Source: Micromonospora sp. RP3T
Lineage (GTDB): Bacteria; Actinomycetota; Actinomycetes; Mycobacteriales; Micromonosporaceae
Direction of reading: 5' to 3'
Length of the DNA stretch: 64,000 nucleotides
Assembly: GCF_003027925.1 (NCBI RefSeq)
Contig: NZ_PYPS01000005.1
Span: 184,577 to 248,576 of the forward strand
Shown: one piece after another, positions 52,043 through 60,622 of the stretch
Layout: each line of letters opens with the position of its first letter
Position numbering within the stretch: position 1 is the stretch's first letter
Notes under the pieces: generated by a model
What the model was told of the DNA's origin: nothing
The model's database searches: none
Seen by the model: only the letters and a program-made list of their open reading frames with translations
Made by a program: the position numbers and the translations under genes

Positions 52043-53272
52043 ATGGACGAACTACCCATAGGCCGGCGGGTGGCGTACTGGCGGAGCCGTCGCAAGATGT
52101 CCCAACAGGTCTTCGCCGACCGGCTCGGCAAGTCCAAGAGCTGGGTGGACAAGGTGGAGCGCGGGGTCCGCCGGTTGGACAAGTTCTCCGTGCTCTACGA
52201 GATCGCCGACATCCTCCAGATCGACGTGCAACTGCTGCACGGCAAGGACCCGGAGCGCCGCAGCGACGCGCTCAACTGCATCGACCAGGTCGAGGTGGAG
52301 GAGATCCGCTCCGCCCTGGAGCGCTACGACTCGATGAGCGCCTACTTCGACGCGGCGCCGTACCCGCCACCGCTCGCCGACATGCGCAAGGCGGTCAACC
52401 ACGCCTGGCTCACCTACCAGTACGGCCGCTACGGCATGCTCACCCGGGCGCTGCCCAAGCTGCTGCGCGACGCCCAGGCGGCGGACGCCGTCTACGGCGG
52501 CGACGACCAGGGCCGGGAGGCCGCCCACCTGCTCGGGCAGGTCTACCAGATCGCCTCCTCGGTGCTGCGCAAGCTGGGCGAGTGCAACCTGGCCTGGCTG
52601 GCCGCCGACCGGTCGATGGCGGTCGCCCAGCGGGCCGACGACCCGCTGCTCGCCGGCATCGCCACCACCCGGGTCTGCAACGCGCTCGTCGCGATGGGCC
52701 GCCCCCGCCCCGCGCTCGAACTCAACGTGCGGATCGCCGACCGGCTCGCCCCCGGCAGCGACACCGAGGCCCGGCCGGAGCGTCTCTCGGTCTACGGCTC
52801 GCTGCTGCTCCAGGGCGCCATGGCCGCCGCCCGGATCGGCGACTCGGCGACCGTGGACGACCTGATCAGCGGCGCCGCCGAGGCGGCCGTCCTGCTCGGC
52901 GCCGACCACAACCACTACTGGACGTCGTTCGGCCCGACCAACCTGGAGCTGCACCGCGCCGCCGCGGCGGTCGAGTTGGGCGACGGCGGCCGGGCGGTGG
53001 AGACCCACCAGCGGCTGCCCACCGCGGCGTTCAACGCGCTCCTGCCGGAGCGGCGCGCGCACCACCTGCTCGACCTGGCCCGGGGGTACGCCCAGATCGG
53101 CGACGTCGCCAACGCCGGCGACATGCTGTTGCAGGGCGACCGGCTCGCGCCCTCCGAGATCCGGTGCCGGCCCATCGCCCACGAACTGATGTCGGACGTG
53201 CTCCGTCGCACACGTGGTGCGCCACCACCGCCGATTGCGGAGTTGGCTGAGCACATGGGAGTCGGAGTATGA
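52043..53272 (+). CDS. XRE-type regulator with TPR-like helical domain
   Basis: The 409-residue protein has an N-terminal helix-turn-helix (VAYWRSRRKMSQQVFADRLGKSKSWVDKVERG) and about 300 residues of helical repeats (LLGQVYQIASSVLRKLGECNLAWLAADRSMAVA and similar). This layout is like actinomycete regulators that sense a peptide or small molecule. GGAGGGA lies 6 nt before ATG 52043. A flavoprotein gene follows after 16 nt and is probably co-transcribed. Confidence 0.86.
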   Translation: MDELPIGRRVAYWRSRRKMSQQVFADRLGKSKSWVDKVERGVRRLDKFSVLYEIADILQIDVQLLHGKDPERRSDALNCIDQVEVEEIRSALERYDSMSAYFDAAPYPPPLADMRKAVNHAWLTYQYGRYGMLTRALPKLLRDAQAADAVYGGDDQGREAAHLLGQVYQIASSVLRKLGECNLAWLAADRSMAVAQRADDPLLAGIATTRVCNALVAMGRPRPALELNVRIADRLAPGSDTEARPERLSVYGSLLLQGAMAAARIGDSATVDDLISGAAEAAVLLGADHNHYWTSFGPTNLELHRAAAAVELGDGGRAVETHQRLPTAAFNALLPERRAHHLLDLARGYAQIGDVANAGDMLLQGDRLAPSEIRCRPIAHELMSDVLRRTRGAPPPPIAELAEHMGVGV

Positions 53273-53288
53273 GCGCGGGCCGGGGCCG

Positions 53289-53864
53289 ATGAGCGGTCCG
53301 CACAGCAGCGACGGGCGCCGTGGGGTGCTCTACGTCATCGCCTGCGGTTCGCCGCTGGCCCGTCACGTCGGCCGGCTGGTCGACCTCGCCCGGTCCGACG
53401 GCTGGACGGTCTGCGTGGTCACCACGCCGGACGGCGCGAAGTTCGTCGACCGGACGGCGTTGGCCCGGCAGACCGGCCACCCGGTCCGTACGCACTACAA
53501 GAACCCGGGTGACCAGGACGTGCTGCCCCCCGCGGACGCCATGCTGGTCTGCCCGGCGACTGTCAACACGGTCAACAAGTGGGCGGCGGGCATCACCGAC
53601 ACGCTCGCGCTCGGCCTGTTGATCGAGGCGCAGGGGCTCGGCGTGCCGATCGCGGCGGTCCCGTTCACGAACGTGGCGATGGCCGGGCACCCGGCGTTCC
53701 GGGCCAGCCTGAACCGGCTCGCCGAGTGGGGCGTCCGGGTGGTCTTCGGCGACCACGTCGTACGCCTGCACCCGCCCGGGACCGGCGAGCAGCACCTGGA
53801 CGCCTTCCCCTGGGAGGCCGGCCTGGCCGCCCTGCGCGGCGCGGCCCGTCCGTTGGCCGCCTGA
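53289..53864 (+). CDS. HFCD-family flavoprotein
   Basis: The 191-residue protein belongs to the homo-oligomeric flavin-containing Cys decarboxylase family (Dfp/PPCDC, EpiD). It has VLYVIACGSPLARHVGRLV for FMN phosphate binding, the PASANT-type motif as CPATVNTVNKWAAGI and the PFTNVAMAGHPAFRASLNRL segment. True PPC decarboxylase is made elsewhere as coaBC, so this member has another role. Nothing else in the operon suggests a peptide substrate. It lies 16 nt after the XRE/TPR gene. Confidence 0.82.
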   Translation: MSGPHSSDGRRGVLYVIACGSPLARHVGRLVDLARSDGWTVCVVTTPDGAKFVDRTALARQTGHPVRTHYKNPGDQDVLPPADAMLVCPATVNTVNKWAAGITDTLALGLLIEAQGLGVPIAAVPFTNVAMAGHPAFRASLNRLAEWGVRVVFGDHVVRLHPPGTGEQHLDAFPWEAGLAALRGAARPLAA

Positions 53865-53922
53865 GGTGTAAGCACGGGCCCCTTGTCAACGCATTCGGTG
53901 GTGCAGCGGGCCCCGCTCAACG
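53865..53922 (+). repeat. GGGGCCC element, copy F (diverged)
   Basis: Begins GGTGTAAGCACGGGCCCC and ends GGGCCCCGCTCAACGCC, with CAACGCATTCGGTGG in the middle. It is the most diverged of the seven copies. It lies between the flavoprotein and Nif3 genes, both on the plus strand. Confidence 0.7.
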
Positions 53923-53966
53923 CCGTGGGCGTGGAAACCGCCGGACGGCCGGTAAGCTGGCCGGCC

Positions 53967-54833
53967 GTGAGCACAACCGGATCGCCGCCCACGGTCGCCG
54001 ACGTGGTGGCCGCCCTGGACCGCCGCTACCCGTCCGCCTGGGCGGAGGAGTGGGACCGGGTCGGCCTGGTGGTGGGCGAGCCCGACCAGCGGGTCCGCCG
54101 GGTCGCCTGCGTGGTCGACGTGGTCCCGGAGACGGTGGACGAGGCGCTCGCCGCCGGCGCCGACATGATCGTCGCGCACCACCCGCTGCTGCTGCGCGGC
54201 GTCTCCTCGGTGGCCGCCACCACGTTCAAGGGCCGGATCGTGCACCGGCTGATCAAGGCCGACGTCGCCCTGTACGTGGCGCACACCAACGCCGACGTGG
54301 CCGACCCCGGTGTGTCCGACGCGCTCGCCGCCCGGTTCGGGCTGACCGGGCTGCGTCCGCTGCACCGGCCCCGCCCCGGCTCACCGGCCGACGCGCCCGG
54401 CCGGGGCATCGGCCGCATCGGCGAGCTGCCCACGCCGGTCACGCTGGCCGAGCTGACCCGGCTGGCCGCCGACGTGCTCCCGGCCACCGCCTGGGGCGTT
54501 CGCGCCGCCGGGGATCCCGGGCGTATGGTTCGTACCCTCGCCGTCAGCGGCGGCTCGGGGGACGCCTTCCTGGCCGAGGCGGCGGCGGCCGGGGTGGACG
54601 CGTTCCTCACCGCGGACCTGCGCCACCATCCGGCCGGCGAGCACCTCGCCGCCGGGGGCCCGGCCCTGCTGGACGCCGCCCACTGGGCGACCGAACGGCC
54701 CTGGCTGGACGACCTGGCCGCCCACCTGGCCGACGACCTCGGCGTCGAGACCGTGGTGTCCGACCTGGACACCGACCCCTGGACCGTGCACGCCGCCGCG
54801 CCCCGACCGGACGACAAGGAGCCCCGACCGTGA
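53967..54833 (+). CDS. Nif3-like dinuclear metal-centre protein
   Basis: The 288-residue protein belongs to the Nif3/DUF34 family, which binds two metals in a hexameric ring; its biochemical role is unproven. The metal ligands are in IVAHHPLLLRG (two His), VAHTNADVA (His and Asp) and a C-terminal His/Glu region; the usual TGDLRHH-type segment appears as TADLRHHPAGE. TAAGCT lies 8 nt before GTG 53967. It overlaps the next gene by 4 nt (GTGA), the same gene order as Nif3/zinc-ribbon/RNase H in mycobacteria. Confidence 0.88.
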   Translation: MSTTGSPPTVADVVAALDRRYPSAWAEEWDRVGLVVGEPDQRVRRVACVVDVVPETVDEALAAGADMIVAHHPLLLRGVSSVAATTFKGRIVHRLIKADVALYVAHTNADVADPGVSDALAARFGLTGLRPLHRPRPGSPADAPGRGIGRIGELPTPVTLAELTRLAADVLPATAWGVRAAGDPGRMVRTLAVSGGSGDAFLAEAAAAGVDAFLTADLRHHPAGEHLAAGGPALLDAAHWATERPWLDDLAAHLADDLGVETVVSDLDTDPWTVHAAAPRPDDKEPRP

Positions 54834-55567
54834 AGGCTGACCCGAAGGTGCAGCGTCGCCTGCTCGACCTCCAGGCGATCGACACCACGCTCGCCCAGTT
54901 GGCGCACCGCCGCCGGAGCCTGCCGGAACGGGCCGAGCTGGAGGCGCTCGCGCGCGAGCTGTCGGCGTTGGAGGACGAGCGGGTCCGCGCCCAGGTGGCC
55001 GTCGACGACCTGGACCGGGACATCGCCCGGTTGGAGAAGGATGTCGACCAGGTGCGCGCGCGCAAGAGCAAGGACGAGGCCCGGCTGGCCTCGGGCAGCG
55101 GTCCGGCCCGGGAACTGGAGGCGCTCCAGCACGAGCTGGTCTCGCTGAACCGCCGGCAGAGCGACCTGGAGGACGCCGAGCTGGAGCTGATGGAGCAGCG
55201 GGAGACCGCGCAGGGCGTGCTGGACGGCATCGAGAGCCGGATCGCCGAGGCCCGGGAGCGCCGGGCCGCGACCGAGCAGCGCCGCGACGACGCGCTCGCC
55301 GAGATCGCCAAGGAGGAGGAGTTCAAGCGCACCTCCCGCCAGCCGCTCGCCGGTGACCTGCCGGCGGACCTGGTCACGCTCTACGACAAGATCCGCGAGG
55401 ACACCGGGTTGGGCGCCGCGCTGCTCACCGGCGGTCGCTGCGGCGGCTGCCGGCTGGACCTCTCCGGCGCTGACCTGGCCCGGATCCGCAAGTCGGACCC
55501 GGACGACGTGGTCCGCTGCGAGGAGTGCCGCCGGATCATGGTCCGGACCAACGAGTCGGGGCTGTAG
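54830..55567 (+). CDS. Coiled-coil protein with C4 zinc ribbon
   Basis: The 245-residue protein is a long coiled coil (residues about 5-170, with heptads of Leu, Arg and Glu) followed by a zinc ribbon with CGGC and CEEC pairs (CGGCRLDLSGADL, RCEECRRIM). The family is conserved in actinobacteria beside Nif3 and RNase H; a role in nucleic acid or ribosome binding has been suggested but not proven. GTG 54830 overlaps the Nif3 stop. Confidence 0.87.
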   Translation: MKADPKVQRRLLDLQAIDTTLAQLAHRRRSLPERAELEALARELSALEDERVRAQVAVDDLDRDIARLEKDVDQVRARKSKDEARLASGSGPARELEALQHELVSLNRRQSDLEDAELELMEQRETAQGVLDGIESRIAEARERRAATEQRRDDALAEIAKEEEFKRTSRQPLAGDLPADLVTLYDKIREDTGLGAALLTGGRCGGCRLDLSGADLARIRKSDPDDVVRCEECRRIMVRTNESGL

Positions 55568-55572
55568 CCGCC

Positions 55573-56784
55573 GTGGCGGTACGCGCGGTCGTGATCGAGG
55601 CCGACGGCGGTTCCCGGGGCAACCCGGGCCCGGCCGGCTACGGCGCGGTGGTCCGGGACCCGGAGACCGGTGAGGTGCTGGCCGAACGCTCGGCGGGAAT
55701 CGGCACGGCGACGAACAACGTGGCGGAGTACCGGGGCCTGATCGCCGGGCTGGAGGCCGCCGCCGAGCTGGGCGCGGCCGAGGTCGAGGCGCGGATGGAC
55801 TCCAAGCTGGTGGTCGAGCAGATGTGCGGCCGCTGGCAGATCAAGCACCCCGGGCTGCGCCCGCTGGCCGCCCAGGCCGCCGGGCTGGTCGGCCGGTTCA
55901 CCGCCGTCCGGTTCACCTGGATTCCCCGGGAGCGCAACAAGCACGCCGACGCGCTGGCCAACGCCGCCATGGACGCCGCCGCCGGTCGTGCCCCGACGGC
56001 GGCGGCGCCGCGTGCCGCCCAGCCGCCGCGCGAGGTCGCCGGCCCCGACTCGGCGGCCCGGGCCGCCGCCCGCGAGGTGGCCGCCCGCGCCGCCACCGCG
56101 AAGGCCACCGGCACCGACCCGGCCACCACGCCGGCCTCCTGGGAACCGCGCCCGACCGAGGAGGGCACCCGGTTGATCCTGGTGCGGCACGGGGAGACCG
56201 ACCGCACCGTGCAGAAGCAGTACTCCGGTCGCGGCGACGTGCCGCTGACCGCGCGGGGCCGGGCCCAGGCCCGGGCCACCGCCGCGCGGGTGGCCGCGCT
56301 GGCGCCGTCCGTCGCGGCCGTGGTCAGCTCACCGCTGTCCCGGTGTACGGCCACCGCCAGGGCGGTCGCCGCGCTGGTCGGCAACCCGCCGGTACGCACC
56401 GACGACGACCTGATCGAGTGCGACTTCGGGGTCTGGGAGGGGCGTACGTTCGCCGAGGTGCGGGACGGCTGGGCGGGCGAGTTGGACGCCTGGCTCGCCT
56501 CCACCCGGGTCGCGCCGCCGGCGGGGGAGTCGTTCGCCGAGGTGGCGGAACGCACCGGCCGGGCGGTGGACCGGCTGCGGTCGGCGTACCCGGGGGAGAC
56601 CGTGGTGGTGGTCTCGCACGTCTCGCCGATCAAGCTGGTGCTGCGCGACGCGCTGGCCGCCGGTGACGCGTTCCTGCACCGGCTCTACCTGGACACCGCG
56701 GGCGTCTCGGTGCTCGACCTGTACCCGGACGGCGGCGTCGCGGTCCGCTCGGTCAACGACACCGCCCACCTCACCGACCTCTGA
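55573..56784 (+). CDS. Bifunctional RNase H / alpha-ribazole phosphatase-like protein
   Basis: The 403-residue protein joins an RNase HI domain (about 1-140: VIEADGGSRGNPGPAGYG, NNVAEYRGL, MDSKLVVEQM, NKHADALAN with the catalytic Asp/Glu set) and a histidine-phosphatase domain (about 200-400: LVRHGETDRT and SHVSPIKLV), joined by an Ala-rich linker. In Mycobacterium the homologue acts as RNase H and as CobC-type phosphatase. It starts 6 nt after the zinc-ribbon gene, so the three genes form one operon. Confidence 0.92.
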   Translation: MAVRAVVIEADGGSRGNPGPAGYGAVVRDPETGEVLAERSAGIGTATNNVAEYRGLIAGLEAAAELGAAEVEARMDSKLVVEQMCGRWQIKHPGLRPLAAQAAGLVGRFTAVRFTWIPRERNKHADALANAAMDAAAGRAPTAAAPRAAQPPREVAGPDSAARAAAREVAARAATAKATGTDPATTPASWEPRPTEEGTRLILVRHGETDRTVQKQYSGRGDVPLTARGRAQARATAARVAALAPSVAAVVSSPLSRCTATARAVAALVGNPPVRTDDDLIECDFGVWEGRTFAEVRDGWAGELDAWLASTRVAPPAGESFAEVAERTGRAVDRLRSAYPGETVVVVSHVSPIKLVLRDALAAGDAFLHRLYLDTAGVSVLDLYPDGGVAVRSVNDTAHLTDL

Positions 56785-56792
56785 CCGGGAGT

Positions 56793-56828
56793 CGGCCGTT
56801 CGGCGCAGCCGGGCGGCCGTTCGGCGCA
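56793..56828 (+). promoter_or_regulatory. Direct repeat upstream of the DUF3311 gene
   Basis: CGGCCGTTCGGCGCA occurs at 56793-56807 and 56814-56828, 21 bp apart (two helical turns). It lies in the 133-nt gap before the transporter operon. Confidence 0.4.
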
Positions 56829-56917
56829 TCGACGTCCGCCTGTCGAATGTGACCGGGCTCACCGGGTCGTAGCCTCCGGCCGTCACCTGGCCCGCTACGA
56901 CTTCCCGGAGGTTGTCA

Positions 56918-57163
56918 ATGGCCACACCGGAACCGGAGGCGCTGGACACGGCGCGTTCCCGGGCGAAGGACAAGAGCCCCTGGAACTGGCTGCTCTTCAT
57001 CCCGATCGTGGTGCCGCTGATCCCGGCCTTCTTCAACGCCGACTCGCCCCGGCTGTTCGGGTTCCCGCGCTTCTACTGGCTGCAGCTGGCCTGGATCCTG
57101 CTGGGCGTGGGCACCACCACGCTGGTCTACCGGATGACCAGGAAGAAGCGGGGTGACCACTGA
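56918..57163 (+). CDS. DUF3311 small membrane protein
   Basis: The 81-residue protein has two membrane segments (WNWLLFIPIVVPLIPAFFN and FYWLQLAWILLGVGTTTLVY) and belongs to DUF3311, which is regularly encoded just before SSS-family transporters and is likely an accessory subunit. GGAGG lies 9 nt before ATG 56918. Its stop overlaps the start of the transporter gene. Confidence 0.88.
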   Translation: MATPEPEALDTARSRAKDKSPWNWLLFIPIVVPLIPAFFNADSPRLFGFPRFYWLQLAWILLGVGTTTLVYRMTRKKRGDH

Positions 57164-58806
57164 TGTGGCGTGACCACCTCACCGAGATCATCGTCTTTTC
57201 CGTGCTGTTCCTGCTGGTCAGCGCCATGGGATTCGTGGCCGCCCGGTGGCGCCGACCCCGGGACATGGCCCATCTCGACGAGTGGGGGCTGGGCGGGCGC
57301 AGCTTCGGCGGCTGGATCACCTGGTTCCTGGTCGGCGGTGACCTCTACACCGCGTACACGTTCGTGGCGGTGCCGGCGCTGATCTTCGGGGCCGGCGCGG
57401 CCGGTTTCTTCGCCGTGCCGTACACGATCGTGATCTATCCGCTGGTGTTCCTGGTGCTGTGCCGGCTCTGGTCAGTGTCGCACCGGCACGGCTTCGTCAC
57501 CCCGGCCGACTTCGTCCGCAACCGGTTCGGCTCGCCGATCCTGGCGCTGCTGGTCGCCATCACCGGCATCGTCGCCACCATGCCGTACATCGCGTTGCAA
57601 CTCGTCGGCATCGATGCGGTGCTCAAGACCATGGGCGTCACCGGGGACAGCGCGGTGGCCCGGCACCTGCCGATCATCATCGCGTTCGCGATCCTGGCCG
57701 CCTACACCTACCAGTCCGGGCTGCGCGCGCCGGCGCTCATCGCGTTCGTGAAGGACTCGCTGATCTACGTCGTGATCCTGGTGGCGGTGATCTACCTGCC
57801 GTACAAGCTGGGCGGGTGGGGCAGCATCTTCGATGCCGCCGACGCGAAGTTCCAGGCGAGCCCGGCACCCGGCGACGGCATCCTGCTCAACGCCAACAAC
57901 CAGCTCCAGTACGTGACGCTGGCGTTCGGCTCGGCGCTGGCGCTGTTCCTCTACCCGCACAGCATCACCGGCGTGCTGGCCAGCCGGAACCGGGACGTGA
58001 TCAAGCGGAACATGTCCGCGCTGCCGGCGTACAGCCTGCTGCTCGGGTTGATCGCGCTGCTCGGCTACATGGCCATCGCCGCGAACGTGAAGCCGCTGCC
58101 CGGCGCGAAGGCGGGCAGCGTGGACGGGAACACCGTGGTGCCGCTGCTGTTCGACCAGCAGTTCCCGGACTGGTTCGCCGGCGTCGCGTACGCGGCCATC
58201 GGCATCGGGGCGCTGGTGCCGGCGGCGATCATGTCGATCGCGGCGGCGAACCTGTTCACCCGCAACATCTACAAGGAGTACCTGAAGCGGGACGCGACGC
58301 CGGCGCAGGAGGCGAACGTCTCGAAGATCACCTCGCTGGTGGTGAAGGTCGGCGCGGTGGCCTGCATCGTCTTCCTCGACCCGCAGTTCTCCATCGACCT
58401 CCAGCTCATCGGCGGCGTGATCATCCTCCAGACGCTGCCGGCGGTGGCGCTGGGCCTCTACACCCGCTGGTTCCACCGGGGCGCGCTGATCGCCGGCTGG
58501 GTGGCCGGCATGGGCCTGGGCATGTGGATGCTCTACCAGATCGGCAACCCGGCGACCGGGAAGAAGCACTTCGCCGGCTCGGCGTTCCCGCTCTCCGAGT
58601 TCGGCTTCGACACCAAGAAGACGATCTACGTGGGGATCGTGGCGGTGCTGGTGAACCTGGTCGTGGCCGCGCTGGGCACGCTGGTGCTGCGGGCCGCGAA
58701 GGTGGCCGAAGGCCCGGACGGCACCACGCCGGACGACTACTTCGCCGACGAGGGCACGCCGCGCGCGACGGCCGCCGCCGACCCCGCGCCCGAGCCGGTG
58801 GCATAG
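57163..58806 (+). CDS. Sodium:solute symporter, monocarboxylate-type
   Basis: The 547-residue protein is an SSS-family carrier with about 13 membrane helices. It has HLDEWGLGGRSFGGWITWFLVGGDLYTAYTF near the start and FSIDLQLIGGVIILQTLPAVALGLYTRWF near the end. Actinobacterial relatives with a DUF3311 partner carry monocarboxylates such as acetate, pyruvate or lactate (family knowledge); no test of substrate can be made here. Its ATG overlaps the DUF3311 stop. The gene ends in copy G. Confidence 0.9.
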   Translation: MWRDHLTEIIVFSVLFLLVSAMGFVAARWRRPRDMAHLDEWGLGGRSFGGWITWFLVGGDLYTAYTFVAVPALIFGAGAAGFFAVPYTIVIYPLVFLVLCRLWSVSHRHGFVTPADFVRNRFGSPILALLVAITGIVATMPYIALQLVGIDAVLKTMGVTGDSAVARHLPIIIAFAILAAYTYQSGLRAPALIAFVKDSLIYVVILVAVIYLPYKLGGWGSIFDAADAKFQASPAPGDGILLNANNQLQYVTLAFGSALALFLYPHSITGVLASRNRDVIKRNMSALPAYSLLLGLIALLGYMAIAANVKPLPGAKAGSVDGNTVVPLLFDQQFPDWFAGVAYAAIGIGALVPAAIMSIAAANLFTRNIYKEYLKRDATPAQEANVSKITSLVVKVGAVACIVFLDPQFSIDLQLIGGVIILQTLPAVALGLYTRWFHRGALIAGWVAGMGLGMWMLYQIGNPATGKKHFAGSAFPLSEFGFDTKKTIYVGIVAVLVNLVVAALGTLVLRAAKVAEGPDGTTPDDYFADEGTPRATAAADPAPEPVA

Positions 58807-58860
58807 AAGGAGGGGCCCCCTGTTAACGCATTCTGCATAACAGGGGGCCCCGCTTAACAA
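58803..58860 (+). repeat. GGGGCCC element, copy G
   Basis: Begins at the transporter stop (TAGAAGGAGGGGCCCC) and ends GGGGCCCCGCTTAACAAGCC; the middle is TTAACGCATTCTGCATAA. The mirror halves make a perfect hairpin. Confidence 0.8.
58812..58851. terminator. Bidirectional hairpin formed by copy G
   Basis: GGGGCCCCCTGTTA pairs exactly with TAACAGGGGGCCCC (14 bp, 12-nt loop) between the convergent transporter and MarR genes. Confidence 0.7.
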
Positions 58861-58867
58861 GCCACCG

Positions 58868-59335
58868 TCAGCGGCGACGGTTGCGCGCGTCCAGCGCCTC
58901 GTTGAGGCGGTGCAGCAGCTCCGCGAGCGTGTCCCGGTCGTCGTCGGACCAGGAGGACAGCATCTCGCCGTAGAGCCGGGTCCGCGCGGCCCGCACGGCC
59001 GCCATCCGTTGGAGCCCGGCCGGCGTTGCGGTGATCACCGTGCCGCGCCCGTCGGCCGGGTCGGGGGTACGCGCGATCAGGCCGTCGCGCTGGAGCGCGG
59101 AGACCTGCCGGGTGACAGTGGAGCCGTCCAGGTTCAGCCGGGCGGCGAGCGCCGAGACGTTCTGCGGGCCGGCGTCGTCGAGGTGCCGCAGGATCACGTA
59201 CGCCGCGCGGTCGAGCAGCCGGTGCTCCATGGTGCCGGTGCCGCGCCGGGTGGCCTCGCCCAGCCGCATCAGCAGGGCGACCTCGGTCTCGATGCGGCCG
59301 AGTGTGACTTCCTTCGCGTGGTCGTCGTCGCTCAT
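58868..59335 (-). CDS. MarR-family transcriptional regulator
   Basis: The 155-residue protein has the MarR winged helix (VSALAARLNLDGSTVTRQVSALQRDGLIARTPDPADGRGTVITATPAG). It diverges from an MFS exporter and two matching TGTANNATACA sites lie between them, so it likely represses both. TATCAT ends 6 nt before ATG 59335, suggesting a leaderless message. Confidence 0.9.
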   Translation of the reverse strand: MSDDDHAKEVTLGRIETEVALLMRLGEATRRGTGTMEHRLLDRAAYVILRHLDDAGPQNVSALAARLNLDGSTVTRQVSALQRDGLIARTPDPADGRGTVITATPAGLQRMAAVRAARTRLYGEMLSSWSDDDRDTLAELLHRLNEALDARNRRR

Positions 59336-59376
59336 AGCTGTATGATACAAGAAAATTACCTGTACGATACAGCTAT
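59334..59376. promoter_or_regulatory. Paired MarR operators in a divergent promoter
   Basis: TGTATGATACA (59339-59349) and TGTACGATACA (59361-59371) lie two turns apart, and ATAGCTGTAT/ATACAGCTAT encloses both as a 10-bp inverted repeat. TATCAT on the minus strand and TACGAT on the plus strand provide -10 boxes within the sites. Confidence 0.75.
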
Positions 59377-59391
59377 CTGGGAGGTTGCGGA

Positions 59392-60615
59392 GTGGATCGG
59401 CGATCCGAACCCAACCGCAGTGCCATCTACGCCACCACGCTCGTGGCGTTCCTCGCCATCGCCGGCATCGCGGTGGTCGACCCCATCCTGCCCGCCATCG
59501 GCGACGCCATCGGCGTCACCGCCTGGCAGGTCGAACTGCTCTTCACCGCGTACATCGCGGTGATGGCCGTCGGCATGATCCCGGCCACGCTGGCCAGCGG
59601 GAAGTTCGGCTTCAAACCCGTACTCATCACCGGTGTCTCGGTGGTCGGCCTGGCCGCCATGCTCGCCTCGTTCAGCAACGACATCGTCCAACTCTCCGTG
59701 CTGCGCGGCGTCTGGGGACTGGGCAACGCGATGTTCTTCGCCACCGCCATGGTGGTGCTGGTCAACCTCGCCAACGACCGGGAATGGGTGGTCGGCCTCT
59801 TCGAGACCGCGCTCGGCCTCGGCTTCGCCGTCGGCCCGCTCATCGGCGGCCTGCTCGGCGAGGTCAGCTGGCGGCTGCCGTTCTTCGTCTGCGGCGTGTT
59901 CATGGTGCTCGCGCTCGGCGTCGCCGCCCGCAAGCTCCGCGAACCCACGAACAAGCAGGCCCCGGTACGCGTCGGCCAGATCTTCGCCACCTACCGCAAA
60001 CCGGCGTTCATCACGCTCTGCGTGGTCACCGCCGCGTACAACTTCGTGTTCTTCGTGGTGCTCGGCTACACGCCGCTGTTCCTGCGCCTCGACGTCATCC
60101 CACTGGGCCTCGCGTTCACCGGCTGGGGCCTCGGCCTGGCCGCCGGCATCCTGCTGATCGGCCACCGGCTCGCCCACCGCATCGGCGCGGTGCAGACCGT
60201 CGGCGTGGCCATCGGAGGCCTGCTGGTCTGCATGGTGCTGTTCGCCACCTCCACCGGCACCGCCATGTCGCTCGTCGTGCTGGTCGTCGCCGGCCTGTTC
60301 ATGGGCCTGGCCAACGCCAACCTGACCGACCTGGCACTCGGCCTCGGCTCCGCCGACCGGCGCATCGCTACCGGCGCGTTCAACCTGGTCCGCTGGGGCG
60401 CCGCCGCGCCCGCGCCGATCATCTCCGGCAAGCTCGCCGAACACGGCCTGGCGCTGCCGTTCTGGGTCGGCTTCGGGGTGCTCGCCGTCGGCGTGCTGGT
60501 CTACCTCGCGTTCGGTCACCTGATGGCCGCCGGCTACGGCGAACGGGTGATCTGGAACCGGGCCGCCCGCGCCGCCGAACACGCCCCGGAGGAGCCGGTC
60601 GGGGAGGCGTACTGA
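59392..60615 (+). CDS. MFS exporter, DHA1-like
   Basis: The 407-residue protein has about 12 membrane segments. It begins YATTLVAFLAIAGIAVVDPILPAIGDAIG, with GKFGFKPVLI after segment 2 and GFAVGPLIGGLLGEVSWRLPFF in segment 5, typical of drug exporters. GGGAGG lies 7 nt before GTG 59392. It is divergent from a MarR gene that is its probable repressor, and ends only 7 nt from the convergent TSUP gene. Confidence 0.9.
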   Translation: MDRRSEPNRSAIYATTLVAFLAIAGIAVVDPILPAIGDAIGVTAWQVELLFTAYIAVMAVGMIPATLASGKFGFKPVLITGVSVVGLAAMLASFSNDIVQLSVLRGVWGLGNAMFFATAMVVLVNLANDREWVVGLFETALGLGFAVGPLIGGLLGEVSWRLPFFVCGVFMVLALGVAARKLREPTNKQAPVRVGQIFATYRKPAFITLCVVTAAYNFVFFVVLGYTPLFLRLDVIPLGLAFTGWGLGLAAGILLIGHRLAHRIGAVQTVGVAIGGLLVCMVLFATSTGTAMSLVVLVVAGLFMGLANANLTDLALGLGSADRRIATGAFNLVRWGAAAPAPIISGKLAEHGLALPFWVGFGVLAVGVLVYLAFGHLMAAGYGERVIWNRAARAAEHAPEEPVGEAY

Positions 60616-60622
60616 CCGATCG

